Shown here: in pieces, positions 33,382 through 42,760 of the stretch
Layout of the letters: each line of letters opens with the position of its first letter
Position numbering within the stretch: the first letter of the stretch is position 1
Source: Ignavibacteria bacterium
Lineage (GTDB): Bacteria; Bacteroidota; Ignavibacteria; Kapaibacteriales; UBA4661
Assembly: GCA_014654705.1 (NCBI GenBank)
Contig: JACVZY010000111.1
Coordinates: 1-54,784, forward strand
Length of the DNA stretch: 54,784 bases
Direction of reading: 5' to 3'
The notes under the pieces: generated by a model
The model's database searches: none
Told to the model about the DNA's origin: nothing
What the model saw: only the letters and a program-made list of their open reading frames with translations
Program-made: the position numbers and the translations under genes

Positions 33382-35274
33382 ATGGAAAACTTTACTATAA
33401 ATCATGACAAAAAATCGCTTTCAGATATTCATAGCACCGTCCAGATTCCAGCCAAAATGAGTCGATGGAAACGAATGTTTGCATTTTTTGGACCGGCATA
33501 TCTAGTGAGTGTAGGCTATATGGATCCGGGAAATTGGGCAACGGATATAGAAGGTGGTGCACGATTTGGTTATACGTTGGTGTGGGTACTGCTTATGTCG
33601 AACCTTATGGCTGTACTACTTCAAACGCTATCAGCTCGCCTAGGTATTGTAACTGGGCGTGATTTGGCACAGGCTTGCCGAGATAACTATCCTGCTCCGG
33701 TGGCGTATGCCCTATGGTTCTTGGCAGAAGTAGCTATTGCAGCTTGCGATTTAGCGGAAGTACTTGGAACAGCTATTGGCATCAATTTACTGTTCCATAT
33801 CCCTATTCTCTGGGGTGTTGCTATTGCTGGTTTCGATACATTTCTATTGCTTCTGATACAAAATCTTGGAGTCCGTAAGTTTGAAGCATTTATCGTCACA
33901 CTTGTGGCAACAATTGGGGGCTGCTTTCTGGTAGAGTTATTTTTATCAAAGCCAGATTTGGGACAAGTGGCACGGGGTCTTGCACCTGCTTTGCCCGATG
34001 GAGCACTGTTCGTAGCCATCGGAATTATTGGGGCGACTGTGATGCCACACAATCTTTATCTGCATTCTGCACTCGTCCAAACCCGAGCTTTTGAGCCAAC
34101 ACCTGAAGGCAAGCGAACTGCGGCAAAGTATAATTTCATAGATTCTGCCATCGCTCTGAATGCGGCATTTTTTGTAAACGCAGCAATTCTAGTCCTTGCT
34201 GCGGCTACATTCTACAAAAATGGTATTGTGGTTACCGAACTTCAGCAAGCACACGAATTGATTTCACCGCTTCTTGGTACTGCACTTGCCGGAACACTCT
34301 TTGCTGTTGCCCTTTTGGCAGCCGGACAATCATCCACACTGACCGGAACTCTTGCCGGACAAATTATTATGGAAGGATTCCTGCATTTCAAAATGCGCCC
34401 ATTTCTTCGTCGGCTCATAACTCGTATGGTTGCCATTGTCCCGGCTGTATGGGTTCTTACCACAACCGGAGAGTCGGGTACATACCAGTTGCTCATTTTG
34501 AGCCAGGTAGTGTTGAGTTTGCAATTGCCTTTCGCAATTCTGCCACTCATCCATTTTACGAATAATCGTCGCCTAATGGGCGAATTCACAAATGCCCCGT
34601 GGGTTCGCGTTTTATCGTGGATTGTGGCTAGTATTATTGTCTCACTGAATATTAAATTGGTTTATGATAAAATCAGTGAATTGCTTGCAACATCGCCTTC
34701 CCTGCTCTTTCGAGTGTGTGTTTTTTTTGGCGCAAGTTTGCTTGGTGCCTTATTGCTTTATGTTGCTTTGAAACCCTTTCTTGATAGGACTATTCGAGCT
34801 AAAACTCGCAAATCAACCTATACAATCCTCGAAGAAGGTGAAAATATAGAGTTGGATAAGCCGCAATACAAGCGTATTGGTGTAACGGTCGCGTTTTCTG
34901 ACAGCGATAAAAAAGTCTTGAGCGAGGCAACATCATTAGCACGTCAGCATGGTGCAACGTTGTATCTATTTCATGTAGTGGAAGGCGCAGGAGGTTTTGT
35001 CTATGGAGGTGAGGCGTTCGATACCGAAGCGAGAGAAGATGAATTGTATTTGCAACGAGTCGCGGACGCACTCTGCTTGCAGGGTATTGAATCAAAAGGC
35101 TTCCTAGGCTTTGGAGACGTACCAAAAGCAATTGTGCGGCTTGCTAAAGAGCATCAGGTGGAAATGTTGGTTATGGGTGGACATGGGCACAGAGGAGTAT
35201 GGGATTTTATCTTTGGGGCAACAATCTCTCCTGTCCGGCATGAACTTACAATCCCAATGGTGATTATTCGATAA
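33382..35274 (+). CDS. Nramp-family divalent-metal transporter fused to a UspA domain
   Basis: The protein has 630 residues. Residues 28-450 are an Nramp (MntH-like) transporter with the diagnostic first-helix motif MDPGNWATDIEGG (Asp-Pro-Gly-Asn, metal ligands) and the sixth-helix motif MPHNLYLHSALVQTR (Met-Pro-His). About eleven helices are visible. Residues 490-630 form a universal stress protein domain (KRIGVTVAFSDSDKKVLSEA ... VEMLVMGGHGHRGVWDFIFGATISPVRH), with the G-x2-G-x9-G ATP-binding pattern. Nramp proteins import Mn(II) or Fe(II) with protons. The Usp domain may report nucleotide state to the transporter. It is monocistronic, behind a terminator and a metal-box-like palindrome. 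Confidence 0.93.
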   Translation: MENFTINHDKKSLSDIHSTVQIPAKMSRWKRMFAFFGPAYLVSVGYMDPGNWATDIEGGARFGYTLVWVLLMSNLMAVLLQTLSARLGIVTGRDLAQACRDNYPAPVAYALWFLAEVAIAACDLAEVLGTAIGINLLFHIPILWGVAIAGFDTFLLLLIQNLGVRKFEAFIVTLVATIGGCFLVELFLSKPDLGQVARGLAPALPDGALFVAIGIIGATVMPHNLYLHSALVQTRAFEPTPEGKRTAAKYNFIDSAIALNAAFFVNAAILVLAAATFYKNGIVVTELQQAHELISPLLGTALAGTLFAVALLAAGQSSTLTGTLAGQIIMEGFLHFKMRPFLRRLITRMVAIVPAVWVLTTTGESGTYQLLILSQVVLSLQLPFAILPLIHFTNNRRLMGEFTNAPWVRVLSWIVASIIVSLNIKLVYDKISELLATSPSLLFRVCVFFGASLLGALLLYVALKPFLDRTIRAKTRKSTYTILEEGENIELDKPQYKRIGVTVAFSDSDKKVLSEATSLARQHGATLYLFHVVEGAGGFVYGGEAFDTEAREDELYLQRVADALCLQGIESKGFLGFGDVPKAIVRLAKEHQVEMLVMGGHGHRGVWDFIFGATISPVRHELTIPMVIIR

Positions 35275-35308
35275 GTACCAACTCATACCTCATTCAAAAT
35301 ACACCTCC

Positions 35309-35346
35309 ACAAGGAATAAAACGGAACGTTCCGTTTTATTCCTTGT
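35309..35346. promoter_or_regulatory. 38-bp perfect palindrome, candidate parS-like centromere site (or bidirectional terminator)
   Basis: The left arm ACAAGGAATAAAACGGAAC is followed directly by its exact reverse complement. It lies between the convergent Nramp and aminotransferase genes. There is no T-tract after either arm, so a terminator is not the best explanation. The core at 35317-35338 matches, with one base different, the 22-bp palindrome at 38084-38105 inside the ParB-like gene. It is therefore a candidate ParB-binding site. Confidence 0.6.
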
Positions 35347-35366
35347 CGATGTAATATAGACCAAGT

Positions 35367-36593
35367 TCAAACGCTTTTTGCATCATTGAGGGCATCAATA
35401 AGTGCTTTTATATCCTCTTCAGTATTATAGACATTAGGAGAAACGCGGATGGAATCACCACGCAAAGAAACAAAAACATTCCGCCGTGCAAGGGCTTCTT
35501 GGAGTTTATCAAGAGCAAGATGATCGGGGATACGGATGCCAAATAAATGGTCTGTTCGCCAATGCGCTTCTTCAACCCAGAAGTTTGCATCGGCACAATA
35601 CCTAATAAGAGGCTGTGTAAGTTTCTTGCAGTATTCTTGTACTTGTTCTGGTCCCCATTCTAACAGTTGAGTAATTGCTGCGTGGAGCATGGGGACAAGA
35701 ACAAAATTGCTTTGTTCACCCATATTGTATCTATCCATTTCTCCTTGATACTCATCTTGATAATTGACTAAGTTGCGGAAATCACTACTTCCTACTCGCC
35801 CTATCCATGTTTCTTCTAATGGTTTTCCTTCCAAAAAACGGTCACCCCAATATGCGCATCCTATCGAATACGCACCCATCATGCACTTGTAGGACGCAGC
35901 AATAAGCGCATCGGGCTTGATACGTTGTACATCAATAGGCATTGCACCAATAGCTTGTGTTCCGTCAATGACAAACATTGCACCGACAGCTCGCGCAGCG
36001 TCGCCAATAGTTTCAAGGTCGAAAAGAGTTCCATCTGCCCAGTGAAGAGGACAAAGTACAACGAGTGCGGTGTTATCGTCAATGGCATCCAGAATCATCT
36101 CGTTCCATACTTCCCCTCGTGTTGGGGGATGCTTTTCAAGATAGTCTGCGCTCTCACTATTGGTGGCATCATTTATAAAATCAGAATTGTGCCATTCAAT
36201 CGGAGGTTTCACGAGGCGCAGATCTACGGAGGAATTATTTATGAGATTTTTCCAAGCATACACATTACTAGGAAACTCACCCGCTACCGAGACAATATTT
36301 TGCCCGTCGGCGATACTTAAATTTTTAGCAACAGTTGCCATTCCATATGAGACGGAGGGAAGAAGTGATATGCTCCCAGCCCCGGGAGCGTTGACAAGTT
36401 CTGCAAACAAAGAACGAGTTTCTAGTGGTAATGAAAAAAAATCTTCACTGCTCATCATGTAAGGTAAACGCTTTCTCTGTACTCCAAAAACTCCTGCCTC
36501 TTCCACGCTTTTCAAGAGCGGAGACATATAGGCGCAATTGAGATAATAAACGTTATCGGGAAGAGAAAAAAGATGGCGCTGACAAGGTAACAT
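35367..36593 (-). CDS. Class V aminotransferase (cysteine desulfurase/isopenicillin-N epimerase-like)
   Basis: From ATG 36593 the protein has 408 residues; the upstream frame to 36662 lacks family sequence. The N-terminus VYYLNCAYMSPLLKSVEEAG is the class V start. FVIDGTQAIGAMPIDV holds the Asp that binds the PLP pyridine nitrogen, and ALIAASYKCMMGAYSIGCAYWG holds the PLP Schiff-base Lys. LGIRIPDHLALDKLQEALARRNVFVSLRGDSIRVSPNVYNTEEDI is the typical C-terminal domain. The substrate could be an amino acid, kynurenine or a selenium/sulfur compound; the sequence does not decide. It converges on the Nramp gene. Confidence 0.88.
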   Translation of the reverse strand: MLPCQRHLFSLPDNVYYLNCAYMSPLLKSVEEAGVFGVQRKRLPYMMSSEDFFSLPLETRSLFAELVNAPGAGSISLLPSVSYGMATVAKNLSIADGQNIVSVAGEFPSNVYAWKNLINNSSVDLRLVKPPIEWHNSDFINDATNSESADYLEKHPPTRGEVWNEMILDAIDDNTALVVLCPLHWADGTLFDLETIGDAARAVGAMFVIDGTQAIGAMPIDVQRIKPDALIAASYKCMMGAYSIGCAYWGDRFLEGKPLEETWIGRVGSSDFRNLVNYQDEYQGEMDRYNMGEQSNFVLVPMLHAAITQLLEWGPEQVQEYCKKLTQPLIRYCADANFWVEEAHWRTDHLFGIRIPDHLALDKLQEALARRNVFVSLRGDSIRVSPNVYNTEEDIKALIDALNDAKSV

Positions 36594-36768
36594 ATTCAAA
36601 ATAATAGATAACAAACAGTGTAATTTCAACCGAAAGATAGTAAGGATACGGACATCACGCAAGATTTTCTAACGATGCATGTAAGAAAATATACCATGAT
36701 TGGCGATTATTTTTGTAATTTTCCATTCAAATAAGCAACAACAAATGTTACACTGTTCTAATAAGTGC

Positions 36769-37527
36769 ATGAAAATCATTACTTTTGCGAATCATAAAGG
36801 TGGAGTCGGTAAAACAACAACCGTTGCAAATATCGGGTACGCGTTAGCTCACCATCAAAAAAAACGTATTTTGATGATTGATATGGATCCGCAAACGAAC
36901 CTCACCTCACATTTTGGCATTTATGAGCGCCCCCAAGATACAATGTATGAGGTACTCAAGGGTAATTCCACCATTAGTAACGCTATCGTCGAACTTTCAC
37001 CTTCACTTCATCTTCTGCCGTCCTCACTGGATGTAACTAACATAGAAGCAGAGTTACAGGGAATCACGGGACGAGAATTCATCCTCCGTGAAGCGCTTGA
37101 TAAGGTGCAAGGGTATGAAGCAATCCTCATAGATACACCGCCCAGCTTAGGTGTGCTAACAGTAAACGCATTTACAGCCTCAACCGATGTTTGCATCGTC
37201 GTTCAGACCGAATTCTTTGCCTTACAGGGGTTGGCAAAGCTCTATGAAATTATTGGGATTGTGCAAAAGAGAACAAACCCGAAATTGGCTATTTCAGGGG
37301 TTATCGCTACGATGTTTGACCGCCGTAAAGGAATGCACTGCGAAGCATTACAAGCACTAGAAGCCCGATTTGCAAATGAACTTTTCGATGTTCAGGTAAC
37401 AGAGGCAATTGCACTTGTGGAAGCAGCCTCAGCAGGCAAAAGCATCTTTGAATATAAGCCATCCAGTAAAGTTGCCGAGCAGTATGACGAAATTGCAAAA
37501 GCTATTGCCATTAAAATTTTGAACTAA
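36769..37527 (+). CDS. parA: ParA-family partition ATPase
   Basis: The protein has 252 residues from ATG 36769; the frame is open to 36700 without family sequence. It starts with KIITFANHKGGVGKTTTVANIG, the deviant Walker A (KGGVGKTT) of ParA/Soj ATPases. RILMIDMDPQTNLT is Walker A-prime, and EAILIDTPPSLGVLTVNAFTASTDVCIVVQTEFFALQGL supplies Walker B and switch regions. GVIATMFDRRKGMHCEALQAL is also typical of Soj. There is no N-terminal helix-turn-helix, so this is the chromosomal Soj type. A ParB-like gene follows 68 bp later. With no replication genes adjacent it may be an accessory partition pair. Confidence 0.92.
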   Translation: MKIITFANHKGGVGKTTTVANIGYALAHHQKKRILMIDMDPQTNLTSHFGIYERPQDTMYEVLKGNSTISNAIVELSPSLHLLPSSLDVTNIEAELQGITGREFILREALDKVQGYEAILIDTPPSLGVLTVNAFTASTDVCIVVQTEFFALQGLAKLYEIIGIVQKRTNPKLAISGVIATMFDRRKGMHCEALQALEARFANELFDVQVTEAIALVEAASAGKSIFEYKPSSKVAEQYDEIAKAIAIKILN

Positions 37528-37595
37528 CAATACACGTTGTATCGATCTGATATTTTGTATTGCTCAGATATTTCCACAATTCACGTTACTAAACC

Positions 37596-38432
37596 ATGAG
37601 TGTAAAAAAGCCTCGATTACAGAATAATCCCCTGTCGTGGATGGAGACAAAAAAAGTTGAGATTCAAGGAACTCGCCTTTCCGACGTACAGCATATTTCG
37701 CCAACCAAGCTCAAGCAAAACCCGCTTAATAGTGATTTCTTCCGAGAGGAAAGTGATGATTATTTTGACAGACTCCAAACAGATATTCGGGAGCGTGGAA
37801 TTATTGTCCCGCTCTTGGCAAAAAAAGATGACACACTTCTTGCCGGGCATAACCGTTTACGGGTAGCTATCAAATTGGGTCTGGAGACAGTGCCGGTACA
37901 GTACGTGCTCGACGGTCTCGCAGAAAGCGTAGAACGAGAGTTCATCATCAAAGACAACCTGTACCGTCGGCAGTTTTCAACTGCAGAGTGGATTCATCTC
38001 TACAAAAAGCTTTATCCGGAATTTGACAAGCAAATTCAACAAGAAACGCGCGGTGGTGGGCAAAAATGGTCCAAGACAGTAAATAAAACGGAACATTCCG
38101 TTTTACTTGGCGAAGCATCAACAGAGCCGCCGGGAACTCGCTTAACCGCTCAGAAAATAGCAGATGACACAGGGCAAAAGTTATCGGCTGTACAAAAACA
38201 GCTTACGAAATATCGTCGTGAAATTGAAACACCGAGCAAACCTCGCACTGAGGCAAAGAATAAGTCACTGATTAAAAATAAATCTTCATTGGCTTCTTCA
38301 ATCATTGTAGAAGAAGCTGGTACTTTTTTTCTTAAAATTGAACAAACGGCAAAAAATGAAAATACAGCAACTGTTCGGCAACTTATCAAAAAAATTGATG
38401 CGCTCAAGCAAAAATTAGAGCGTTTGCTTTGA
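37596..38432 (+). CDS. parB: ParB-like partition protein with internal palindrome
   Basis: The 278-residue protein has an N-terminal ParB/sulfiredoxin fold (residues 25-125), with VPLLAKKDDTLLAGHNRLRVAIKLG. The AGHNRLRVA segment stands where chromosomal ParB has the GERRxRA CTP-binding box. A helix-turn-helix lies near residues 180-207 (RLTAQKIADDTGQKLSAVQKQLTKYRREI). The C-terminal part is charged and ends in a coiled segment (ATVRQLIKKIDALKQKLERLL). The sequence between the two domains encodes NKTEHSVL over a 22-bp palindrome at 38084-38105. It follows ParA by 68 bp, so the pair is an operon. The divergence from standard ParB implies its own site specificity. Confidence 0.85.
   Translation: MSVKKPRLQNNPLSWMETKKVEIQGTRLSDVQHISPTKLKQNPLNSDFFREESDDYFDRLQTDIRERGIIVPLLAKKDDTLLAGHNRLRVAIKLGLETVPVQYVLDGLAESVEREFIIKDNLYRRQFSTAEWIHLYKKLYPEFDKQIQQETRGGGQKWSKTVNKTEHSVLLGEASTEPPGTRLTAQKIADDTGQKLSAVQKQLTKYRREIETPSKPRTEAKNKSLIKNKSSLASSIIVEEAGTFFLKIEQTAKNENTATVRQLIKKIDALKQKLERLL
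38084..38105. promoter_or_regulatory. Internal parS-like palindrome in the ParB-like gene
   Basis: The 22 bases consist of arm TAAAACGGAAC and its reverse complement, with one mismatch at the centre. The same 22 bp, with a single base difference (A for G), form the core of the 38-bp palindrome at 35309-35346. Bacillus subtilis also carries a parS site inside its parB (spo0J) gene. Candidate ParB-binding site. Confidence 0.6.
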
Positions 38433-38543
38433 ATGATGCTGTCCTGATACTTGCTTACAACAATGCTTGTGAGTTTACATCAGGGATGAATTGCTCGTTA
38501 AGCAAAATTGTATTTTATCCGACACCACAATAAGGAATTTCAA

Positions 38544-39539
38544 ATGACATTTTATCGTCTAGCTTTAGCAACACTATTATTGGTGTTTTGTGTCGTACTC
38601 GCTGGCGGAATAGTCCGAACAACCGGTTCTGGTATGGGCTGCCCTGACTGGCCCAAATGTTTTGGTCGTTATATACCTCCGACCGACATAAGCCAGCTCC
38701 CTCCGGATTATAAAACAGCGTTTGCCGTACAAGGAAAGCAAATAGCAGACTTTGATGCCTTCAAAACATGGGTTGAGTATATCAATCGCTTGCTCGGTGC
38801 ATTGCTGGGGATAGTGATTTTGATACTGGTGGTAGAATCAAGAAAAATATGGAAGCATGACAAATGGTTGCCAGTACTATCGGTTCTGCTGCTCATCGTT
38901 ACAGGATTTGTCGGCTGGCTTGGTTCTGTTGTGGTCGCTACTGATTTAGAGCCGGTGAAAATAACAATTCATATGATGACCTCTGTTGTTATCATTTTTC
39001 TTGCAACGGTCGTAGTTTTTCGAGCAAGTCGTATAAATGATCAGCAAAGGATAGAACAAAATAACTCACCTCAGCTTGTATTGGGGCAAAAAAGGCTACA
39101 ATTGCTTATTGTTGCAGCTCTACTCCTGACACTCTCGCAAATTATAATGGGAACACAAGTGCGTGAACAGGTTGATATGATTGCAAAAATGCTGGAAGGG
39201 CGCTGGCGTGAACAGTGGATTGAACAGTTATCCATGGTTTTTGTAGTACATCGTTCTGCTTCGTGGCTTTTTGTTTTGCTAAATGGAGCAATTATTTGGT
39301 ACATTGCAAGAATGGTAAACGTTTCTGAAGACTCCCTCTCTCTTAGGCTTCGCCGTTTATCTATGGGGCTCATGACGTTGATTGTCGGCGAAATTGTGCT
39401 TGGTATCTTGATGGCTTATTTTGCGATACCAAAATTTGCCCAACCGCTTCATCTTCTCTTTGCCATGGGTATTTTTTGCCTTCAATCATTTTTGCTGCTT
39501 ACTACGATGCACGGAAAACAAAAAAAGCAGTCTGTCTAA
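38544..39539 (+). CDS. ctaA: Heme A synthase (COX15/CtaA family)
   Basis: The protein has 331 residues from ATG 38544 with an AAGGA ribosome site 8 bases upstream. About eight helices are visible. GGIVRTTGSGMGCPDWPKCFGRYIPP is the COX15/CtaA signature, with a Cys pair in the first extracellular loop. VEYINRLLGALLG, TIHMMTSVVII, VVHRSASWLF and PLHLLFAMGIF carry the four heme-binding His region motifs. It oxidises the C8 methyl group of heme O to give heme A for aa3-type cytochrome c oxidase, indicating aerobic respiration. It stands alone; no cox genes are in the window. Confidence 0.93.
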   Translation: MTFYRLALATLLLVFCVVLAGGIVRTTGSGMGCPDWPKCFGRYIPPTDISQLPPDYKTAFAVQGKQIADFDAFKTWVEYINRLLGALLGIVILILVVESRKIWKHDKWLPVLSVLLLIVTGFVGWLGSVVVATDLEPVKITIHMMTSVVIIFLATVVVFRASRINDQQRIEQNNSPQLVLGQKRLQLLIVAALLLTLSQIIMGTQVREQVDMIAKMLEGRWREQWIEQLSMVFVVHRSASWLFVLLNGAIIWYIARMVNVSEDSLSLRLRRLSMGLMTLIVGEIVLGILMAYFAIPKFAQPLHLLFAMGIFCLQSFLLLTTMHGKQKKQSV

Positions 39540-39698
39540 ATATTCCTATTTTACTATTAAAAACAACTTTTTTGATTCAATCAAGACGGTTAAATGGAGC
39601 AGAAGCCTCTCAGTCTGTCACTCATTTTCTTTGATCATATCTTAAACTTTTGTCGAATGTGAGATAAAATAATTGTGTACTCTCATTGAAAGTGTAAT

Positions 39699-41837
39699 AT
39701 GAAAAAAAATACTCCTTTGGATGACAAGGCTGTACTGGATCAGCAAAATTTTATTGCCTCAGCGTTTTCCTCTACGCTTGGTTCAAATAAGTATGTAAAG
39801 AACGTCACTTCGGGCGTTACGACGACAGCTTCGACGGTTTCGTCTCTGGCGGCAAAACTCACCTTTATTGACCGTCTGAAAAATTTTCAAATCAGAACGC
39901 AAATCCTACTTGGCGCGGGCATTGCGTTGCTGTTTTTGATGTTTGTTACCACCATTACATTCTTTAGTGTTGGTGATCTCGTCAGTACATCCGAACAGAT
40001 TGAGAAAAATAGTGCACTTATAGCAGAATCGCAAAATATGCGCAAAATTTTGAGCGATATGGAACGTTCGCTTACGCAATATGCCCTTTTAGGTATTAAG
40101 CCAATGCTGCAAGAGTATGCGCAGATGGGAGGCAAATTTGATTCAACAATAACCAAACTGCTGATAGTCGTTGCTTCAAAGCCTGAACAGGTTGAGCGCC
40201 TCAAAACTCTGCAGACATACAAGCAAGAATGGGTGCGAACCCATGCAGAACCTATCGTCTCGATGCGACAACTTGTGCTGATGAATGCGAAGTCAATGGA
40301 TGAATTTACGGGCTTTGTACGGCAACTTGATAGTAAAGCCATGGAGCAAATGAATCAGATTGCAGGAGAATTTATTGCACTGGAAGAACAGGCAAACCGC
40401 GATCGTATTCGTTCTGCAAAAATAGTAGCAGTTGCCACCAAAAGTTCAACTGTTACCTTTACAATTCTCGCTCTGGGAGCGGCGCTTTTTGTTTTGCTCG
40501 TAGTCTCGAAAAATATTGCGGAGCCTGTACGTGCCCTTGCTAAAGGTGCAGTTGATGTTGTGCGAGGCAATTTAGATGTTAGTGTTGACATTCGCACCAA
40601 AAATGAATTAGGTGTGCTGGCGAGAAATTTCAACATGATGGTTGCCAGCATTCATACCGGGCTGGAGGCACTTCAACAAGAAAAAGAAAGCGTTGAGAAC
40701 AAAGTGCGTACCGCAGTTCGAGATGCTGAAGAGCAGCGAGAATATCTTTCCAACAGTGTGGATACCATGCTTGCTGTTATGCAAGAATTCGCTGCCGGCG
40801 ATTTAACTGTTCGACTCGTGCCAGAGCGCAAAGATGCTATCGGAGAATTGTACGAAGGATTCAATCAGGCGGTTGATAATATTCGGCAAATGATGTTACA
40901 AGTAACCGAAGCTGTTCAAACGACAGCCTCAGCTGCCTCTGAAATTAGTGCTGCCACAGAAGAACTTTCCGCAAGCGCAAACGAGCAGAAGCTACAAACC
41001 CGCGAAGTTGCGATGGAAGTCGCGCAAGTCGCAAGTGCGACGGGGCAAAGTGCCACATCCGCACAAACCGCACGAACTATCGCAGAAGCAAGTGGACAGG
41101 CGGCAGAAGAAGGCGGGGAAATTGTGACGCAGACCGTTACGAAAATTGAGCGGATTGCTGTTGTGGTGCAGACTTCTGCACAGACAGTTGAACAGCTTGG
41201 GCACTCCAGCCAAGAAATTGGCGAGATTCTGGGCGTAATCAATAAAATTGCCGACCAAACAAATCTTCTCGCGCTCAACGCGGCTATTGAAGCTGCACGC
41301 GCAGGTGAGCATGGGCGAGGCTTTGCCGTGGTTGCTGATGAAGTACGCTTGCTTGCTGAGGGCACGGGTAAGGCTACAAAGCAGATAGCAGCTATTATCC
41401 ATCGGATTCAAGCCGAGACACAGAATGCAGTGAAGACGATTCAATCGGGTAAAAGTGAGGTTCAAAATGGAATTGATTTGGCTCAGAAAGCAAATACTGC
41501 ATTGCAAGATATTCTTTCATCATCTCGCAAAGTCTCTGATGTAGTGCAAAATATTGTATTGGCATCGCAAGACCAGGCAACAACTAGTGTTCACACCGCT
41601 GAGCGCATTCAGCAAATGCTCTTTTCTACCAATGAAGCCGCAAACGGAATTGCTCAAATCGCCCGCTCGGCAACAAATCTGAATACATTAACACAAGATT
41701 TACGGAATTTAGTTAGCCGATTTCATCTTGAAGCATTGAATGAAACAGCAACCAGAGGAAACAAACCACATTTCCTTCCTCCGCAACAAGGAAAAAGTCA
41801 GACAACATCATCTGGGGGGAATCGGTTATTATCGTGA
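39699..41837 (+). CDS. Methyl-accepting chemotaxis protein with long cytoplasmic N-terminus
   Basis: The protein has 712 residues. It is unusual in having about 65 polar residues (Thr/Ser-rich) before the first membrane helix ([27 protein letters not shown], about residues 67-93). A periplasmic four-helix-bundle sensor (about 95-245) follows, then a second helix ([20 protein letters not shown]), a HAMP domain ([23 protein letters not shown]), a second HAMP-like unit ([15 protein letters not shown]) and the signalling domain. The tip is [21 protein letters not shown], followed by [18 protein letters not shown]. It lies in the same orientation as heme A synthase but 159 bp away. The ligand is unknown. 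Confidence 0.93.
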   Translation: MKKNTPLDDKAVLDQQNFIASAFSSTLGSNKYVKNVTSGVTTTASTVSSLAAKLTFIDRLKNFQIRTQILLGAGIALLFLMFVTTITFFSVGDLVSTSEQIEKNSALIAESQNMRKILSDMERSLTQYALLGIKPMLQEYAQMGGKFDSTITKLLIVVASKPEQVERLKTLQTYKQEWVRTHAEPIVSMRQLVLMNAKSMDEFTGFVRQLDSKAMEQMNQIAGEFIALEEQANRDRIRSAKIVAVATKSSTVTFTILALGAALFVLLVVSKNIAEPVRALAKGAVDVVRGNLDVSVDIRTKNELGVLARNFNMMVASIHTGLEALQQEKESVENKVRTAVRDAEEQREYLSNSVDTMLAVMQEFAAGDLTVRLVPERKDAIGELYEGFNQAVDNIRQMMLQVTEAVQTTASAASEISAATEELSASANEQKLQTREVAMEVAQVASATGQSATSAQTARTIAEASGQAAEEGGEIVTQTVTKIERIAVVVQTSAQTVEQLGHSSQEIGEILGVINKIADQTNLLALNAAIEAARAGEHGRGFAVVADEVRLLAEGTGKATKQIAAIIHRIQAETQNAVKTIQSGKSEVQNGIDLAQKANTALQDILSSSRKVSDVVQNIVLASQDQATTSVHTAERIQQMLFSTNEAANGIAQIARSATNLNTLTQDLRNLVSRFHLEALNETATRGNKPHFLPPQQGKSQTTSSGGNRLLS

Positions 41838-41916
41838 TAGACTGAAAAATAGCTTGACTGGTCGGCTACAATTGTAACGTGTTTCAAGAACACGATATTG
41901 AATTTCAATTTCAAAC

Positions 41917-41953
41917 TGTCCGCAAATGAACATTTATTGTTCATCTGCGGACA
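41917..41953 (+). promoter_or_regulatory. Paired activator site C (two 16-bp palindromes, 5-bp spacer)
   Basis: TGTCCGCAAATGAACA (41917-41932) and TGTTCATCTGCGGACA (41938-41953) are mirrored, so that together they make a 20-bp-arm inverted repeat (with the AAAC/GTTT flanks, one mismatch) followed by a T-rich tail. The promoter-like TTTGGCAC starts 62 bp downstream. Confidence 0.78.
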
Positions 41954-42015
41954 GTTTTTGTTTGGAGGTTAATACTCAAACCCTTTGGAAGTTGCTTGAA
42001 ACCTAATGCTCCAAC

Positions 42016-42035
42016 TTTGGCACAGTTTTACCTCA
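42016..42035 (+). promoter_or_regulatory. Candidate sigma-54-type promoter C
   Basis: TTTGGCACAGTTTTACCTCA has a perfect -24 element. The -12 region TTTTAC shows the expected T-tract but lacks the GC. It lies 62 bp after paired site C. Confidence 0.5.
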
Positions 42036-42445
42036 TAGAAAAGTTGTAAAATCAAGATTGATTGCTTCCCCCAAAACCAAGGTCGGTTGTTGATATCGTC
42101 CCTATTGAGGTGATATTTGCACCACAAGTTGAGTTTGGAATCATGACAAACCCTTCACAAATCCCATAATGATTGGCGTCAATTTCTCCGACAGCTTCAA
42201 AACTAAGCTCACAAACTACTTCACTCTTTGACTCAAAGAGAATGCATCAGCAAATTAGTGCTCGGTGTGCAGATTGCTATCCTAGGATTTGAAGATGGAG
42301 TTGGTCTTACACAAAGCGGAGTGCAAAAAAAGCCTTTAACGACAGCTCTGCGCAGGCTCTCAGCCTCACCCTCTCAAGCGCTGACCAATCCTTGAAATAT
42401 GAATAAGTATATGCACAATTTCTCCATCTCAATACATACTTTTTT

Positions 42446-42703
42446 ATGAATTCCTTCGCAGTCCATTTACCCAACGCATCGGAAAATCAGAATGTTGAGA
42501 TCTCCGTGAAGGTCAACGGTGCAACGCTTGATTTTCAATATCGCGTGGAGTTTTTTAATCTTCGCGATTACAATTTTCCTGAAATTTCGCGGGCAAGTTG
42601 TATCCGCGAAATCCTCGGCGAGTATGATTCCAACTGGGATACCTTTCAGGTTTCTCCTGTTGATGAAGACCGCATTGCTATTACCTTTCGTAAAAAACGG
42701 TAG
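42446..42703 (+). CDS. 85-residue soluble protein of unknown function, copy 1
   Basis: This small protein has no signal peptide or membrane helix. Its sequence includes VEISVKVNGATLDFQYRVEF, a predicted beta hairpin, and SPVDEDRIAITFRKKR at the C-terminus, which is basic. A nearly identical paralogue (71 of 85 residues) is encoded at 47732. Both copies directly precede an FtsX-like permease gene (here 57 bp upstream of permease 3), so a link to the permeases is likely. It is the first gene after promoter C. No family was recognised. Confidence 0.75.
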   Translation: MNSFAVHLPNASENQNVEISVKVNGATLDFQYRVEFFNLRDYNFPEISRASCIREILGEYDSNWDTFQVSPVDEDRIAITFRKKR

Positions 42704-42760
42704 CACGCTACGGTACCGTTTCGAGGCACTAATCATCAATCCCCAATTTATCATAATACT

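Larger units (their letters stand above)
41838..42445. other. Long intergenic region upstream of the permease array
   Basis: These 608 bases hold no recognised gene. They contain paired site C (41917-41953), a candidate sigma-54-type promoter (42016-42035) and about 400 bases of leader before the 85-residue protein gene. A short 6-bp inverted repeat (CGTGTT-TCAAG-AACACG, near 41878-41894) follows the receptor gene. The leader shows frames broken by stops and could be a decayed gene or an unrecognised regulatory leader. Confidence 0.55.

Noticed and set aside
35309-35346. Palindrome considered only as a bidirectional terminator
   Set aside because: The position between convergent genes allows this, but there is no T-tract on either side, and the shared core inside the ParB-like gene points to a protein-binding site. 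The terminator reading is kept as the alternative, not excluded.
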